A stretch of DNA of 64,000 nt from Lunularia cruciata (taxonomy: Eukaryota; Streptophyta; Marchantiopsida; Lunulariales; Lunulariaceae), in NCBI GenBank assembly GCA_948567375.1, contig OX419759.1:15220744-15284743 (forward strand). Direction: 5' to 3'. The notes beneath the pieces were generated by a model. That model worked only from the letters and a program-made list of their open reading frames with translations. It did not search any database and was not told the DNA's origin. Made by a program: the position numbers and the translations under genes. This document shows positions 51,101 through 63,554 of this stretch, one piece after another; within the stretch, counting starts at the first letter, position 1; the number at the start of each line of letters is the position of its first letter.

Positions 51101-52900
51101 ATGTTTCCTCACAGTCTAGAATTTGTAGGCCATATTTAGAACTGGTAACCTGTCTGGAAGCGATAATCCACAACATCTGGGGCCCTCAATGTGTTAGCAG
51201 CTAGTAGGTTTGTTGATCTAAAGGTTTAACCCGGCCAAGTCACGATGAACGTTTTTGAGCGTTATCTGAATCCAGCAATCAGGGAATTCATGCGCTACAG
51301 TTTGAATACTCCCATTTTCTTGCACAAACTTATCTACTAACCAGCTTCACCCGATGATCCAAGCCTTCGTTGTCACGTAATCGTGAAGACTATCCATTTA
51401 TAGACACGGAATCTTTACGATCGATAATCTCCCATGTGCCGTTTCCCCTCTCAATTGTAATAAACCCCTTCCTCGTACTCCAACTGAATTACGTCATGAA
51501 TTTCGCGACACCACCAAGATCGTGAGCACCCGTCCTTGCGACTCGATAAGCATTAATCCTCGACGCTTCTTTGAGAAAAACGAGGCATCTGTTATGTAAT
51601 CAAAGCCCCTAAAGGACGGACTGTTCATGCTAGCCTACACTGTTCATTGCCTGTATCAAGACATACAATAAATACACAGATATGCAGAATTTCAACCCAC
51701 TTCGTAAGTCAAGATGCTATATTAGGTGTACATCAATCTCTTCGATCCGCAATCTGCAGTTTCGGAGGATACTTGGTACATTTTGGCGGGCATTCAAGGG
51801 GAAACAACAGAAACTGTGAACCACTGTGAAAGTTTCTCAGCAGTTACTGTGGGGCTATCTCAAACTGATTAAGCGCAGTGACATTCCGTAGAGTAATCGT
51901 AACAGTTTTATGCTATTGCTCCGAAGACTGGCGTATGTAGAGGATGCAAACAAGTTGACACGTGTACATAAGGGCCTCTGCAGTGCGTTCTAGTCAACGT
52001 CCTGTCCACTGTGCAAATCGTTATTGTGTGCAAGAACCGACTTCGCAGTTCAGTAGAAGAGATGTGAAAGTCACAATTTCGGATGAGAGGAACTTGTTAA
52101 AGTATCAAGTTTCAGCTGTAGCCGGAGCGTACTACTCCCTCTGTACTACCCCAAGTGCCGCTTGGGACCAGAAGATCCCTGAGGAGTAAGTGTTTTCTTA
52201 TCTTTCAGTAGTTGTGTAACCGTAGTGGAACTCGCCATTGCTCTTAACTAACCGGGAGATTCATGACGAACATACAGTGAGAAACAGAAAAGTCAATCAT
52301 CCTCAGAGAATCTCAAGAGAATCAGTGTACTTATAATGCGAGAGACTCAATACGTGAGGTCTTGAGAGTCCTTCCCTGTGTTGGTCACCAGTTGCTAGTG
52401 GATCTTACATGCACCTTGTGCTAGAATAACAACATAGAGTCTGTCAATTAAAGGTAGCAATCGATAACCAGCTACTTAAATATCGATTAGGATTACAATG
52501 TGGCAAACGTACTTCCATCACAACCAGTCTGGAATTGGGTACCGATGATCTAGCTCCTTCAGGTACCCTACATAAATGATCTTACGGTGAGAAATTGCAA
52601 ACATCAACTCCTAATATTTACCTTTTTATAAGTCCACGGCTTGTTGTATTTTGATTGATTGATTGATTGATTGATTAAAGCGTTGGAGAGGTAAAAGAGC
52701 CTTTGCTCAAAGAATTGTAGAGACAGTGAACCAATTCACACATTTTATTTCACTCCTGTAAAGAACTTTCAGGCTTCATTTTATCCATCTGAACAAGAAT
52801 TCTTCGGTAGGTAATCCCAGAACTGCCGAAGTTCTCATGCGAGAGCATTTCATATAGAATTGCACCTTCCATGATAAGCTATCGTCTCTGGTTCGAACTG
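51101..52900. other. Intergenic sequence with no supported gene
   Basis: Several short frames occur but without domain or splice support. One at 51962-52189 on the plus strand (75 codons) has no similarity I recognise. A tetranucleotide microsatellite (TTGA)n lies at 52651-52676. The interval may include distal promoter elements of EF-1alpha. Confidence 0.4.
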
Positions 52901-52903
52901 TGA

Positions 52904-53059
52904 CTAAAAAGGAGCCCACGTCTTGAGATTGTAGCTGAAATAGGGACTGGGAAAAGGTACAAGGTCCTGCTCTCTGGTAGAGTTGCTGGATGTGATAACA
53001 TTTGTTGCAAACTTCTTTACATATCCGGTGATCCCTCTGATCGCAGACAACGAATCCTT
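52904..53059 (-). CDS. Candidate terminal exon of an unrecognised minus-strand gene
   Basis: After a GGGACACAG acceptor, a frame of 51 codons plus TAG reads KDSLSAIRGITGYVKKFATN, then ITSSNSTREQDLVPFPSPYF and SYNLKTWAPF. The tail is compositionally protein-like, the frame is exact from splice site to stop, and the end FSYNLKTWAPF looks like a conserved C-terminus. A possible preceding exon at about 53686-53724 (CRHNSASFSSEPQ, with TGATCAG acceptor and CCCCAG/GTAAAT donor) would join in frame. That Ser/Arg-rich text would suit part of an organelle presequence. Function unknown, and a first exon was not found. Confidence 0.4.
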   Translation of the reverse strand, partial: KDSLSAIRGITGYVKKFATNVITSSNSTREQDLVPFPSPYFSYNLKTWAPF

Positions 53060-53724
53060 CTGTGTCCCGAGCTACCTAATGCAGTTCCATCCTTTGCTAT
53101 TTCAAATGCAATCTTAAAAAGCTCGGGTACTCACAGGAGGAGGAAGTGCGGAAAGGCAGACGAGACAGATAAATAAAATCACAATGACAGATAGCTCTGC
53201 ATCAGAGAAGTGCAAACTGATCAGACTGAGAATGACAACAAGAAGCTGTGCAGTGAACATATTCAAGCATCCAGTGCAAGAAGTGTCCTGATCCGAACAT
53301 ATCCATTACAGCTTGGAGATATTCAAAGTTGCGAGGAAAGATCCTCTCCATTGGTATATTTTTTAGTGTGGCGCATATGGATAAGTCGTCCGGAGGTTAT
53401 TCAATGTAGGGCAAATTCTTCCTTACGTAATCCAAACATCTTAGATGCCCTCGGTTGGCTTTCATTCCACGTTATCTCCAAATATTCCTCCCCGTGTCAA
53501 GCATATGTTTAGTACCAGAAACGTTTATCAGATTTTTAGGCAGATCGAAGACGAACATGAAAATTAACACATTAACAAGTTAGACTACTCAAAAGCTAAA
53601 CCTTCAGATTTTAAAGTGCAGTCCTTTGCTCATAAAGAAGACAAGAAAGATCACAAACAATGCAGTATTTACCTGGGGTTCGGAGGAAAATGAAGCTGAG
53701 TTATGGCGACACTGATCAGCAAGA

Positions 53725-56059
53725 AACAATCAACTGACAAGGCCTACGGCGGCTGGTCCGGCCCGCACCATGCTCAGATAAGTATCATCTCAGGGAAGTT
53801 CTAGTCTAGCTAGACGAGCATACGGTGGCCTGAATACCATGATAGATTCTTGTAATTCTTGCTTGACACAGAAACAACGAACCCCTGAAGTAATATAACA
53901 GGGGAATATATCAAGAAGGAGAGGCCCATGGTGCATCCAAGCTGCAATCACAAAACCCACTGGCAAGAAATGACAGTGGACATAAATAATTTAGAAAGTT
54001 CTTCTGTGAATTCCTTCAAAAATGTCGGTAAGTTCTGCAAGTACTAAGGAGTTCAGTCACTAAGATAACATCTGAAGTTTTCAAGGAAATTCGTGCTATT
54101 ATTCTTCGGGTGACATGATTGAGAGCCACAAAAGACCCACCTGAACAAATATATCGGTCGTCTATTTCTCGTGTTGTTTATGTCTGTCGTTTCTGCAAAA
54201 ACTTTCCAGCATTTGAGTGGTTCCCACTGCAATCATCAGCAAAATGAAGCTGGCTCTCGATATAGTCTGGATCAACGCTTAGCTCAACGCCTACAGATTA
54301 AGCCGAAGTATGGGTCTAATTTGACGATCAATGTAACTTAATTAACAAAAATGCAAATTAGTTTGGGGAACCCATCTCCTTGTCTGTATACATGTTAGTC
54401 AGAGACGACGAATCCAAGCGCTAACGACTTTCTGAAGTAGATAGTTGAAGGTCTACCATAGCACATGGCTGGCAACTATAAAGACGATATTTGGTATTAG
54501 AAGAGTTGCTGAGATTAGAGACTATGCAGGATCAGAATATATAAAACCGTCGAAGAACATTCTAACTGGAATTACTGAAGACTTCTGAGAAAAAAAAATC
54601 TAGCCTATAGCCATGTCCACTCAGAACAATCTATCAGTATAACGATACTTATCGGCCTAAGTATCGGGCCAGTGTTTCACTGAACGACGGAACATCAGGG
54701 CTGGAAGTCCTACTGACAAGACATCTACTAAAAGTCCCGACAAAAGTGTCGGTTAGAACTTTGAAGGGAAGATCATGTCATCCAGCATATTAGTACAAAT
54801 TAAGTACTCCAGGTATTCCTGTACATGATCGCTCGAGACATACTTCTTTCCAGTTCGCAATGGTGACGAAATTCAGAAAGTGCTCAACTAACTCGCAATC
54901 GTTCGCCGCCTCAACATTACACGTAATGCCATTTAAGGTCTTAGTCACGTACCAGCCCTGATTGATTGACGAGCTTCAAACGAAGAACTGGTAAATCTCT
55001 AGGGAAAATGAAACCAGGAAATGTACAAGAAGGTTCAGGGAATGGAGGTCAGTAGGTGAAATTAAGCTAATATGTTTTGAGCCCCATAAGTAAATACGCA
55101 TGCCAATCAGTGGTTCAACGCAGAATTAGTGGGGTAACAACTTGGATATCTAAAAAATAATGCTTGCTCTTATCTTGCGAGATAAACGAAACTTAACTTC
55201 CATAAAGGTCTTTGAGAGGATATGCAATCTAGATATCTTCATTATTCTGATGTGCAGAGGCCACATTACAAGTATATGCAGACCTAATTTGGATCGAGGA
55301 CATCGACGAGCGTTTGTAATTTCAGGTTCTACTTCAATCATTTAAGAGTGATCCTGTTTGTTCATCATCCCGGTATACCATGTATACGTAAGCAATACTC
55401 GATTTGCAACAACAATTATGATCTGGAGTTATCAGAGCTCGGCTAGGGTTCCTTTCTCACCTGAAGATTATTAAACACCGTAGCTGACTTGTTGAGCCAA
55501 CTCATGGTGTACAGAAGCATTCACACCAGCTTCCAAGATAGTTAACGGCACTGATTGGCCAGTCACCATGTAGAGTCAGTTTCAGGTTGGTAGATGGCTA
55601 GGAGATATCCACCAGCAAAGTGAAAACGTTTTAATCACCTCTGGTCACTCTACGTAAATATGGCACAGAACAACTCTGATCCGTGGTATCCAATCTCCAG
55701 GCAAGCCGAGGAGATCTGATGGGAAGAAGCATAGGCATAGTTTAGTCCCAACGAGCGTTTGAACTATTAGACGGATACCTTGATTAGGCTGCTACAGTTC
55801 GAAACATAGTGGATTCTGTCACATTTGACTAATTAAAATTATCATTAGAATTGACAGCACATCAAAATTCTATACCGTAGCTTCAGAATCCAGACCTAAT
55901 CTAGGGTCGCGTCTTTCCACTTGCCTCATTTCGAATGCACAGCGATGGGAGCAAAGTCCAGCCAAGATTTTAGAACAATTTCTCGATGTCTGAAGCCAAG
56001 GGCTGGGACTTATCGTCCCGCACATATTTCAGTTAAGGATTTTTGCAATGAAACTTGCC
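53725..56059. other. Intergenic sequence with no supported gene
   Basis: No domain-bearing frame, repeat array or RNA gene is seen. Short frames on both strands at 55150-55345 overlap each other and have no coding character. The stretch may include introns or 5' parts of the candidate gene ending at 52904. Confidence 0.4.
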
Positions 56060-56515
56060 TCACGCTGCAGGCGCCCCTGCTCTCATTCCTGACAGAATTT
56101 CTCGTTGAGCTGCAACGGCCATTTCTGCAGTGCTGACGATGGCAGACTTTAATCTCTCCACCGAACTCCTCAGCCTGTCTACTGTCTCCCTGTATCTTTC
56201 TACAAACATCGCCGACGCCTCTCCATCATCAAAGCTGATGTTTACCAGAAATGCCGCCGACTCCTCATCCTGCCTGTCAATATCTCTCGTTAAGGCTTCT
56301 TGCCATGCTGCACACAGGGGAATCAACTCTTGATACAAAACAAATGCCCGCTCTCCTTCCGCTGTCTCTAATTCACTAACAAGCGTCGAATACCGACTGA
56401 AATAAGACGACGAAGTTGTGGACGAAGCAAAGGGCATCGATGCATACAGCAGGTCCATAATCTCGGTAGGACAATAATCTGTCAGGGTATCCCATCTGCA
56501 CGAAGAAACAAGCAG
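56060..56515 (-). CDS. Hypothetical protein exon with a helical, coiled-coil-like C-terminal half
   Basis: The minus-strand frame ends at a TGA at 56060-56062. It can begin at ATG 56458 (MDLLYASMPFASSTTSSS, 132 residues) or continue upstream to a plausible splice acceptor (CTTCGTGCAG, near 56500). It reads ELIPLCAAWQEAL and RDIDRQDEESAAFLVNIS, then VERYRETVDRLRSSVERLKS and a final helix ending GMRAGAPAA. Heptad-like Leu/Val spacing suggests a coiled coil. Upstream on the same strand (56545-56750) another helical stretch (IDELTALKKKYGEF; ECEEVEKLRVKKLSAIK) is open except for one stop. It may be an earlier exon. I do not recognise the family. Confidence 0.5.
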   Translation of the reverse strand: MLVSSCRWDTLTDYCPTEIMDLLYASMPFASSTTSSSYFSRYSTLVSELETAEGERAFVLYQELIPLCAAWQEALTRDIDRQDEESAAFLVNISFDDGEASAMFVERYRETVDRLRSSVERLKSAIVSTAEMAVAAQREILSGMRAGAPAA

Positions 56516-56759
56516 CTTTTCTCCTCCTTCAAACAATCACATAACAATCTCCACCAATTTGATCGCAGACAGTTTCTTGACCCTCAACTTTTCCACCTCT
56601 TCACATTCCTTTCGCCAGAAAATTCGAGCATTTCCAGATGAATACTCCCTGCAAGATTACTTTGGCAACATTTCACATTTGAATTCTCCATACTTCTTCT
56701 TCAAAGCCGTCAATTCGTCAATTCTCAACAAATCGCACGAATCGTCCTGACCGCATCGA

Positions 56760-59500
56760 TTCAATCCTGGTCAGTCGATTTTATCTTCAGTGAGGGTTGT
56801 TCTGTCCAGGTCTAAATCCCACGTTGATGTGCAGAATCTGCGGACTCCCCTGTTTCCCCCGACCCGATTTCCTCCTCATCTGCCTTCACATGTTCACGCG
56901 TCAACTGTAGGACAAAGAGCTCGCCTTACGTCGAACGTCAAGAAGCTGTCACCTTTCACACGAAACTTTTGCGTCTCCTCTTCCGGAGCCGTAACTTTGA
57001 ATCCGCATGGGGGACGGACGGACGGGTGCTCCCGAGGGAAGGTGGATAGTGAAGACGTAATGTCTTCGCTTATTTAGCACCTGTGGATTCGGTCCCAGTT
57101 AACCCTTGACTGCGATGTTTTGACTTACTGATTGTCTAGACTTGTGAGAATGTATAAACGCATTTTCCATGAATTTGAAGCGAAATAGGAAATAAAACAT
57201 GCCAATACCTGTAACGTCGTTAGAAGAAACCAGATGTTAATATCACTTATCTGCATTTTGTGTTTGCAGTCTTATGTGTATGAAGAAAATATATCACGAG
57301 CAGATAAACGATACGACTAAGAGACAAAGGCACTTCAAATCCATAAATTTGCTTTATCATTTACAAATTGGCTTAATTGATAGAAACGTATATCATTCTC
57401 GAAATGCATAATTTCTCTTCAGATAAGAAGTCATCCTTTTAAAAATAAATGGTAAGATTTGATTCTGACTTAAGAAATCTAAATAGTATCTTAAATTAAT
57501 CTGTATGTTATGATTGCATGCAATGTATTTTTATTTTTTTTGGATTATAACCCAACAAAAGTTATTTGGACATAATAAAAGAAAATTTCTAGACCTTCTG
57601 TCCTTATCTCATGTAAGTTTTTTTTTGTGAGGTTCTGGTAAATATCTATAAAATATTAGTTAAGCTTTTACACTCAATCAACTTGCTGAATTCGTACAGG
57701 GTCATTCATACACTTTGATCAAATACAGATATTTATACATAATATTAGTTTCTATGACAAGCGAATTGGTTTCCAGTTGGAAGTACAATATGCATAATAA
57801 AACATCTAATGTTTGCTCTTTTTATATTTCATGAAAATGAACATATTGAATCTCTGAATTTAAAAGCAGTGGTCTAAAAAATTATGACTTCATTGATAAT
57901 AATTCCTATTTTAGATATTATATTGATTTACGTTGGTAAATTTCATTAGATATAGAAAAGTGCATAAACCAAAAAAAATTTATGAAGCCAGCCATAAATG
58001 AAAAAATGATAATCTTACTACGTTTTGTAAAATTATGAGTAATTCTTTAAATTGGATACTGTAAAATAGAACCATTATACCTTTATAATCATTGTTAAGA
58101 CTTAAACTACTGTTATATACTTTTTCTCTCTATTACAGATCTTAGCAACCTTTGATAGTTCTTGATTTTTTAAATTACATTACACCATACCCCAACCCAT
58201 CAACACTTCTTAATAGTCGGTTCGGGCTCAAGTTACCTTTCATAACCGCAAAACATCCTATAGTAATTGATTTCCCTACACGAAAACAAGTTTAATCTAT
58301 GGACCAGATAGACCTCAAATAATAACTCATAGCAGTTCAATCGACTCTAGCTAGAACAGTTGATTTTACTTGAACACGTACATTCCAAAATACTAGTTCT
58401 TTCCACTATCACTCGTAAGTGACACACCTCAAAGTACTGTAAAACAGGAAAAAGCAAATTTTGGCACTCCAAGTTAACAAGTCATGATGAGCAAGGGGTG
58501 TGAGAATCCTCATAATGACAAAGATTAAAGTGGAGGTTTAATTTTTCCTTTTGTAATTATCTACTTTGGTCACTTGTAATATCTATAAATTCAATATCTA
58601 TTTATTGTCATGTTTTCTTTCCATGCTGAAAATAACAAAGATATAGGATCTTCTAAGGCATATAACTATTGAGTAGTGAAGGAAACTTTTCTATATCGTA
58701 GAAAAGTTTGGCTCTTGGATTGTCAGGTACAATCTGAAGACGTTATTACATATCCTATACTCCTCATCATGACAAGCATAATACTTGTTTTGAATTTCAT
58801 ATAGAACATGTGTGGTGACTTATTCCCTTGGGATGCTTCCTTTATTTGCTAACAAACATCTCGGTCGAAAGAACATACCTTTTCAGGACCATTTGAATGA
58901 TATGCTAATTTTTTCCACTAGAAAAAAGTAAAAGGAGTAACTACTACCAAGAGTGAAATTCATGCTATGAGTAAGAAGCTCACGCGTATGTGTGTGTGTG
59001 TGTGTGTGTGTGCATATATATATATATATATATCTTAATTGACATTTTTCTAAGGAGAATAGATCTTCATGTAAAGTTGAATTTGATGAAGAATTCTCTC
59101 TTGAATTTGAAAGACAATAAGGTCTTTATTAAATTTTTCACTAAATGAAGATGGTGCACACCTTCGTAGCTTTTAAGAGATGAGAGCTTATTTTAAATAC
59201 GTTATCTAAGCTTTTGAGAGATGCGAGTCTTAATTTAAGTATGTAATTTACTAATGATAAATATATTAGCCAATTTATATCGAGATGAAAACTATAGGCG
59301 AGATGAAATCTGTCCTTCTGTCCTTTTTCTTAGTTCCATTGGGAGTAAAATTTGGACTTTCTGTATGTTCTGCATCAAAATCCTAACAAAAGTACAGTAC
59401 TTGACTCCATATATCATGCATAACATCCAGAAATTTTCAAAAAAGTTATCCCTTTATTATTGAGAAGGGAACCACATTTTTGGAAATTAAACAAATGAAT
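56760..59500. other. AT-rich intergenic stretch with a compound microsatellite
   Basis: The interval 57100-59500 is AT-rich with no supported gene. A compound microsatellite (TG)n then (AT)n lies at 58989-59033. GC content rises at 56780-57060, and a 95-codon plus-strand frame is there, but it has no recognised domain. It may be the promoter or 5'UTR of the minus-strand gene at 56060-56750. Confidence 0.4.
58989..59033. repeat. Compound (TG)n(AT)n microsatellite
   Basis: Twelve TG units (58989-59012) are followed, after a single C, by ten AT units (59014-59033). It lies in non-coding AT-rich DNA. Confidence 0.95.
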
Positions 59501-59746
59501 AGATCGGACTCAAACTTGGGGCCAAGAGTAAAAGTTTGCCATAAAATCCGACAAAATAAATTGGGAATCCATACCCTCTGATGGCAAGAAGCACAACACA
59601 AAAGGAATCACTGAGAAGTAGAGGCAATAAATTAATACAGACTTCTCATTAGCGTCTGAAGGTGGAGATTCATTGAACTCATAGGGACCTCGAGAGCTGA
59701 AAACATACAGATATAACCGGCCTTCCATTCTACTCCACGACACCAC

Positions 59747-59941
59747 CTACGATTTCTTCTCGTCGAAGAAGTGTGCTACTGTCTGAGCAGATTTTGACAC
59801 AAAGTTCAGCCCGATGTTCTGCCCATTGGACCCACTGGAGATAGATTTAGGTTGCAGTTTTAGCTGACTCGGGTCCCTTGAGCGACTTTCTTCCAAGGAA
59901 CTAAAGCAGAAGTTTGGGACTTCTTCCAGGTTGATCACCTT
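59747..59941 (-). CDS. Candidate terminal exon of an unrecognised gene
   Basis: Behind an AACTAG acceptor, 64 codons plus TAG read KVINLEEVPNFCFSSLEESR and continue through QLKLQPKSISSGSNGQNIGL to SAQTVAHFFDEKKS. The frame has no stop, begins at a splice-like site and has a conserved-looking end. A possible first exon on the same strand is 61008-61068, with ATG at 61068 (MSALFHLDDGNKEFEAMYAR) followed by the donor GTAGATG. A possible middle exon near 60217-60270 reads DEFIAADAIVTLGHLENQ after CTACTCAG. Phases do not join cleanly in what I can see, so exons are missing or some are wrong. Function unknown. Confidence 0.35.
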   Translation of the reverse strand, partial: KVINLEEVPNFCFSSLEESRSRDPSQLKLQPKSISSGSNGQNIGLNFVSKSAQTVAHFFDEKKS

Positions 59942-61007
59942 CTAGTTACTATCGTATCAAGATGCGGTGATTGGGTTTTAGAATTCCAGATTATATAAAA
60001 CATTGGTTAGCAAAAGCGAGTCATAATCATAGCAAAAGCGAGTCAGAATCAAAGCAAAACTCGTATTTCATGATTTATGTGTCAATTGCATGAAATTGTT
60101 AAACTTCGTATAGCAAAAAGCAGTAAAATTAAAGTAAACTGGTAGCTCTGAATTGACACAGTTTGCTAATTGCACCAGCAAATATGGAAAGCTAAAAGCG
60201 GGACAAATCATAAGACTGGTTTTCTAAATGACCCAGTGTAACAATTGCATCTGCCGCAATGAATTCGTCCTGAGTAGCATAATTAGAAACCCAAAAGTAA
60301 GTACATTAAAGATTTGAGCTCGGCCTGGGGTTTTGTAGCCATTCCATTAAAAGATTATAGGTATTCTGTATACGAGGTATGGGATGTGCCAACAGGCATT
60401 CCATATTTTGTCCGGTTACATTTGGTAATAGTTTCACTCCCTAGTAGTAGCTCTATTTTGTGTTAATCACTCTTATCTTCCATACTTGATATGATTCTAG
60501 CACCTAGGAAACATAAAGACTCTCTAACCCAGTCTCTGACTGAATAGGGTTTAGTGTCTCGGACTGAAATGTATGGTTTTGCAATAAAGAAACACAAGAA
60601 GTACCCCTAATCCTTACGACTAGGTTTTTGTATGCAAACCATATTACATAAAAGTAACCCCCAATCCATCTCCTGTGATTGAATGTCAGCACGCCAAAGT
60701 AACGTACAATTATACCCTGATGCAGTCAACTGGAGACATATAGTTTATGATATCCAGCCACCTAGGTCTAAACTAATCGTCTAACATCGTCCAATAGTTA
60801 GTTCAGTCATTTCGGGAGACTCGTTGATAATGTCCAATACCCGGTGATATTTATCGACGAAACGAGCAGTCGGCCGGTGCAATCAAATATTGACCCTGCT
60901 TATACATCTCCATGTCGGGCGTAAACTGTAGTAAACTCGGGAAGTTTTACAGATTGAAAGTTGACAGATATACTCATCCTAAAATTAAATAAAGATAAAG
61001 CATCTAC

Positions 61008-61068
61008 CTCGAGCATACATGGCTTCGAATTCCTTGTTTCCGTCGTCCAAATGAAACAAGGCAGACAT
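61008..61068 (-). CDS. Candidate first exon of the same unrecognised gene
   Basis: ATG at 61068 opens MSALFHLDDGNKEFEAMYAR, ending one base into the next codon at a GTAGATG donor. The short peptide is compositionally coding-like and sits upstream, on the same strand, of the terminal exon at 59747-59941. I could not complete the path between them. Confidence 0.3.
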
Positions 61069-61857
61069 GATAGTGTTCGATCCAAGATCCAGTGAACAGC
61101 GCAAATAAAAAGCAATCAGCAATCACATCTATCTTGTAATCAGCTACACGGTTAAGCGCCATAAGTATTCCGACATTAGTCGCTCCGTTTTGACAATTTT
61201 AATAAAGAAGATCGGATTAGAACTTGACGCTGTGTAAATAGCACCAAAACAGCAAGCTTGCAAGGAAGCATCAACCCACATTGTAGCACACAAGCAGATA
61301 GATATGCATAACGGCCGACATTTATTTCAAATAAACGTGGCGCCCTAGCTTGACTCCGGTGTATTATTTCAATCAGCATAAAAATTCGTCTCGACCACAA
61401 TATGGTTCTTCCTTCACCGACGAGCTTTGTTAACAAAAACGAATCCCTTAAGGAGCTCGTTGGAGGTTGCCAGATGTAAAAGTTTGCTCCCCCATAACTC
61501 ATGCTGCAACTGTAGGTGAAGTACAGCTCCAGCTAGCCATCATCTGCCATGACTTTTTGACAAATGGCAGCTGACATCCATGCCGTTGAAAGCTAAAAGA
61601 TTACCTTCCCAGCTCTCATTGTGGAGGTTAATCCAGGAATGCTATTTCATGTCCCAAACATCAACCTTCCCAACTCAAAATCTCATGTACACACTATTTC
61701 CATATGCCTTGCCGGTTAATCAAAATGCTTACCAAACCTTGTACTACAATGACATTTCAAAGATTACCAAGGAGCCCAGAAGCGCCAGCAAGGTGGTCGA
61801 AGAAAGAATTTCTTGCAGTGAATTGCGTTGCCATTCCCTGCAAATTGTTGTCAAGAT
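61069..61857. other. Spacer and 3'UTR of the NAD+ carrier gene
   Basis: This lies downstream of the carrier's stop codon (61858-61860) on the minus strand and upstream of the candidate first exon at 61068. The frames here have no domain. The 3'UTR probably occupies the part nearest 61857, but no clear poly(A) signal was fixed. Confidence 0.4.
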
Positions 61858-63554
61858 CTACGTAACTCCACGACCAGCTTTCCACGTGTCGCTTTGTGAC
61901 AAGGACAAAGAGTTTAATTTTGGAGCTCCTCTAGCTGATTTGAACGATACCTCGTCTCCCGCTTGAGAACTACTTGAAGTGCTGCTAACTGGGGGTTCTC
62001 TTGGAGCCTCTGTCCTCACTTCCTGTTTGGGAGGGAAAGTAGCTTGAAGATGTCTCATTATGATCTCAAAACTCGTGAAGGTAATCACTGCTGCTGGTGT
62101 AGTCCGCATCAAGTTGGTTGCGCACCCTCGGTAGAATCCAGCTACGCCTTCATCGGCAGCAATCTTCTTGATGCAATCTATCACTCCAGAATACCTGAGC
62201 GTCACCAACTTGGAGTGTCCTTGCTCCTGCAACCTAGATCGCACTACCTGCGACATAACAATCTTGTCAGGTAATTGCTCTCCATCTTTCCTACCGGCGT
62301 TTCCTACCGACGTGATGAGGCACCGCGAGATTGTGTAATACAAAGACTTCATATCGTAGGACGTCTGAACACAGATCTCTAACTTCTACCAAGCATGTTG
62401 TTTCAAACTGACGTACGAGAGGACTTGACGCAAATGTAAATCAAGTGTGATACTGCAAAGAAAATGGATTTCTATCGTGGCATCTAGACCGTAGAGAAAT
62501 GAGGGGTATCATACCTCGTGTGGATAAGTTAGAGTTGACGCAATCACTTTTGAAATAGAAGAAGCAATTGCAATATCTCCGCTACTTAGCGTCTCCACAG
62601 TGGTTCCAGCTGCATTGTTAAAGCCAGCATCAGTTTCGAGGGGTCTAACTAATCCAACACTCAGGAAAGATAAGACATGGAACTAACACCAAAACTAGGT
62701 AGGTAAATTGCGTTGATCGATATAAGACATTTATCCGCCAGATTAGATTAATCGACAACTTAGAAACGATGCTTCAGCGTCAGTGCCGGGATAATTACTC
62801 ACATCTTTCTGCCAGATAGTTCTTCATTGTTTCATAAACGGGAAACTGGATCGCGACATGACTTATTCCCGCCAGCGCTGGCACAAGTCCACTTAAAATT
62901 TCACCGACAAAAAACCATATTTAGTGCTTGAGCAACAAGGTAACATGAAGAACCATGGGGTTCTACAAAATGTTAAACGTTGAGGAGCTTATGTCATCGG
63001 GAACTTGTTATACAGCTACTTGCGCCCATGATAAAGTTTTTAGTGACCAAAATATACGTAAGTGATATAGGGTGTCCACTACACCATTCAGAGAACCAAA
63101 TAGAAGTGCTAGACCCCTATTTCAGGACGTCAGCGTACCCTTGTGAAGGACTTTGAGCATTCCTACACGAAACTCACCTGTATAGACCTCTGATGCCCTC
63201 TTCGCGGGCAATTCGGCGGAGTGCGGAGAATGTATTGGTATAAGGTACCAACTCTGGTCTCAGGCGCTGGGTCTGGATTATCCAATAAGCATAAGCTGCC
63301 CCAGGTCAAAATGCATACTTCGCTACTCACAACCGTACATCATTCCTCGATGGGAGAGGGGAGACTCAGAAAACATAACCATTAAACTTTAACAAAATTT
63401 ATTGAACATCTATGGGTGGAAGAGAGGAGCCGCACCTGAAGTCTTGTCTTTACAACCCACAAGGGGTTCGTCACGAGAATCGTTGCACCTCCCGCGCCAG
63501 CTGCGGCCAGAACATTTCTACCAAGTGGCAACTCTGTATGGCCAGAAGCTGCTG
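61858..63554 (-). CDS. NDT-type mitochondrial carrier family NAD+ transporter (partial, 3' six exons)
   Basis: Exons on the minus strand, 5' to 3': about 63436-63554, 63178-63272, 62803-62891, 62515-62609 and 61858-62247, plus further 5' exons beyond the window. They splice in frame to give [121 protein letters not shown] and [13 protein letters not shown]. Two Px[D/E]xx[K/R]-type carrier signatures are present ([16 protein letters not shown]), and the sequence matches the plant NDT1/NDT2 subfamily, which exchanges NAD+ for ADP/AMP in organelle or peroxisome membranes. After the last helix a Ser/Thr-rich tail of about 58 residues runs to the stop, longer than I recall for Arabidopsis members. 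The first carrier repeat is outside the window. Confidence 0.9.

Noticed and set aside
56060-56536. Start of the minus-strand frame at 56536
   Set aside because: That position is TTG preceded at once by an in-frame stop. The first ATG is at 56458, or the exon begins at a splice acceptor near 56500.
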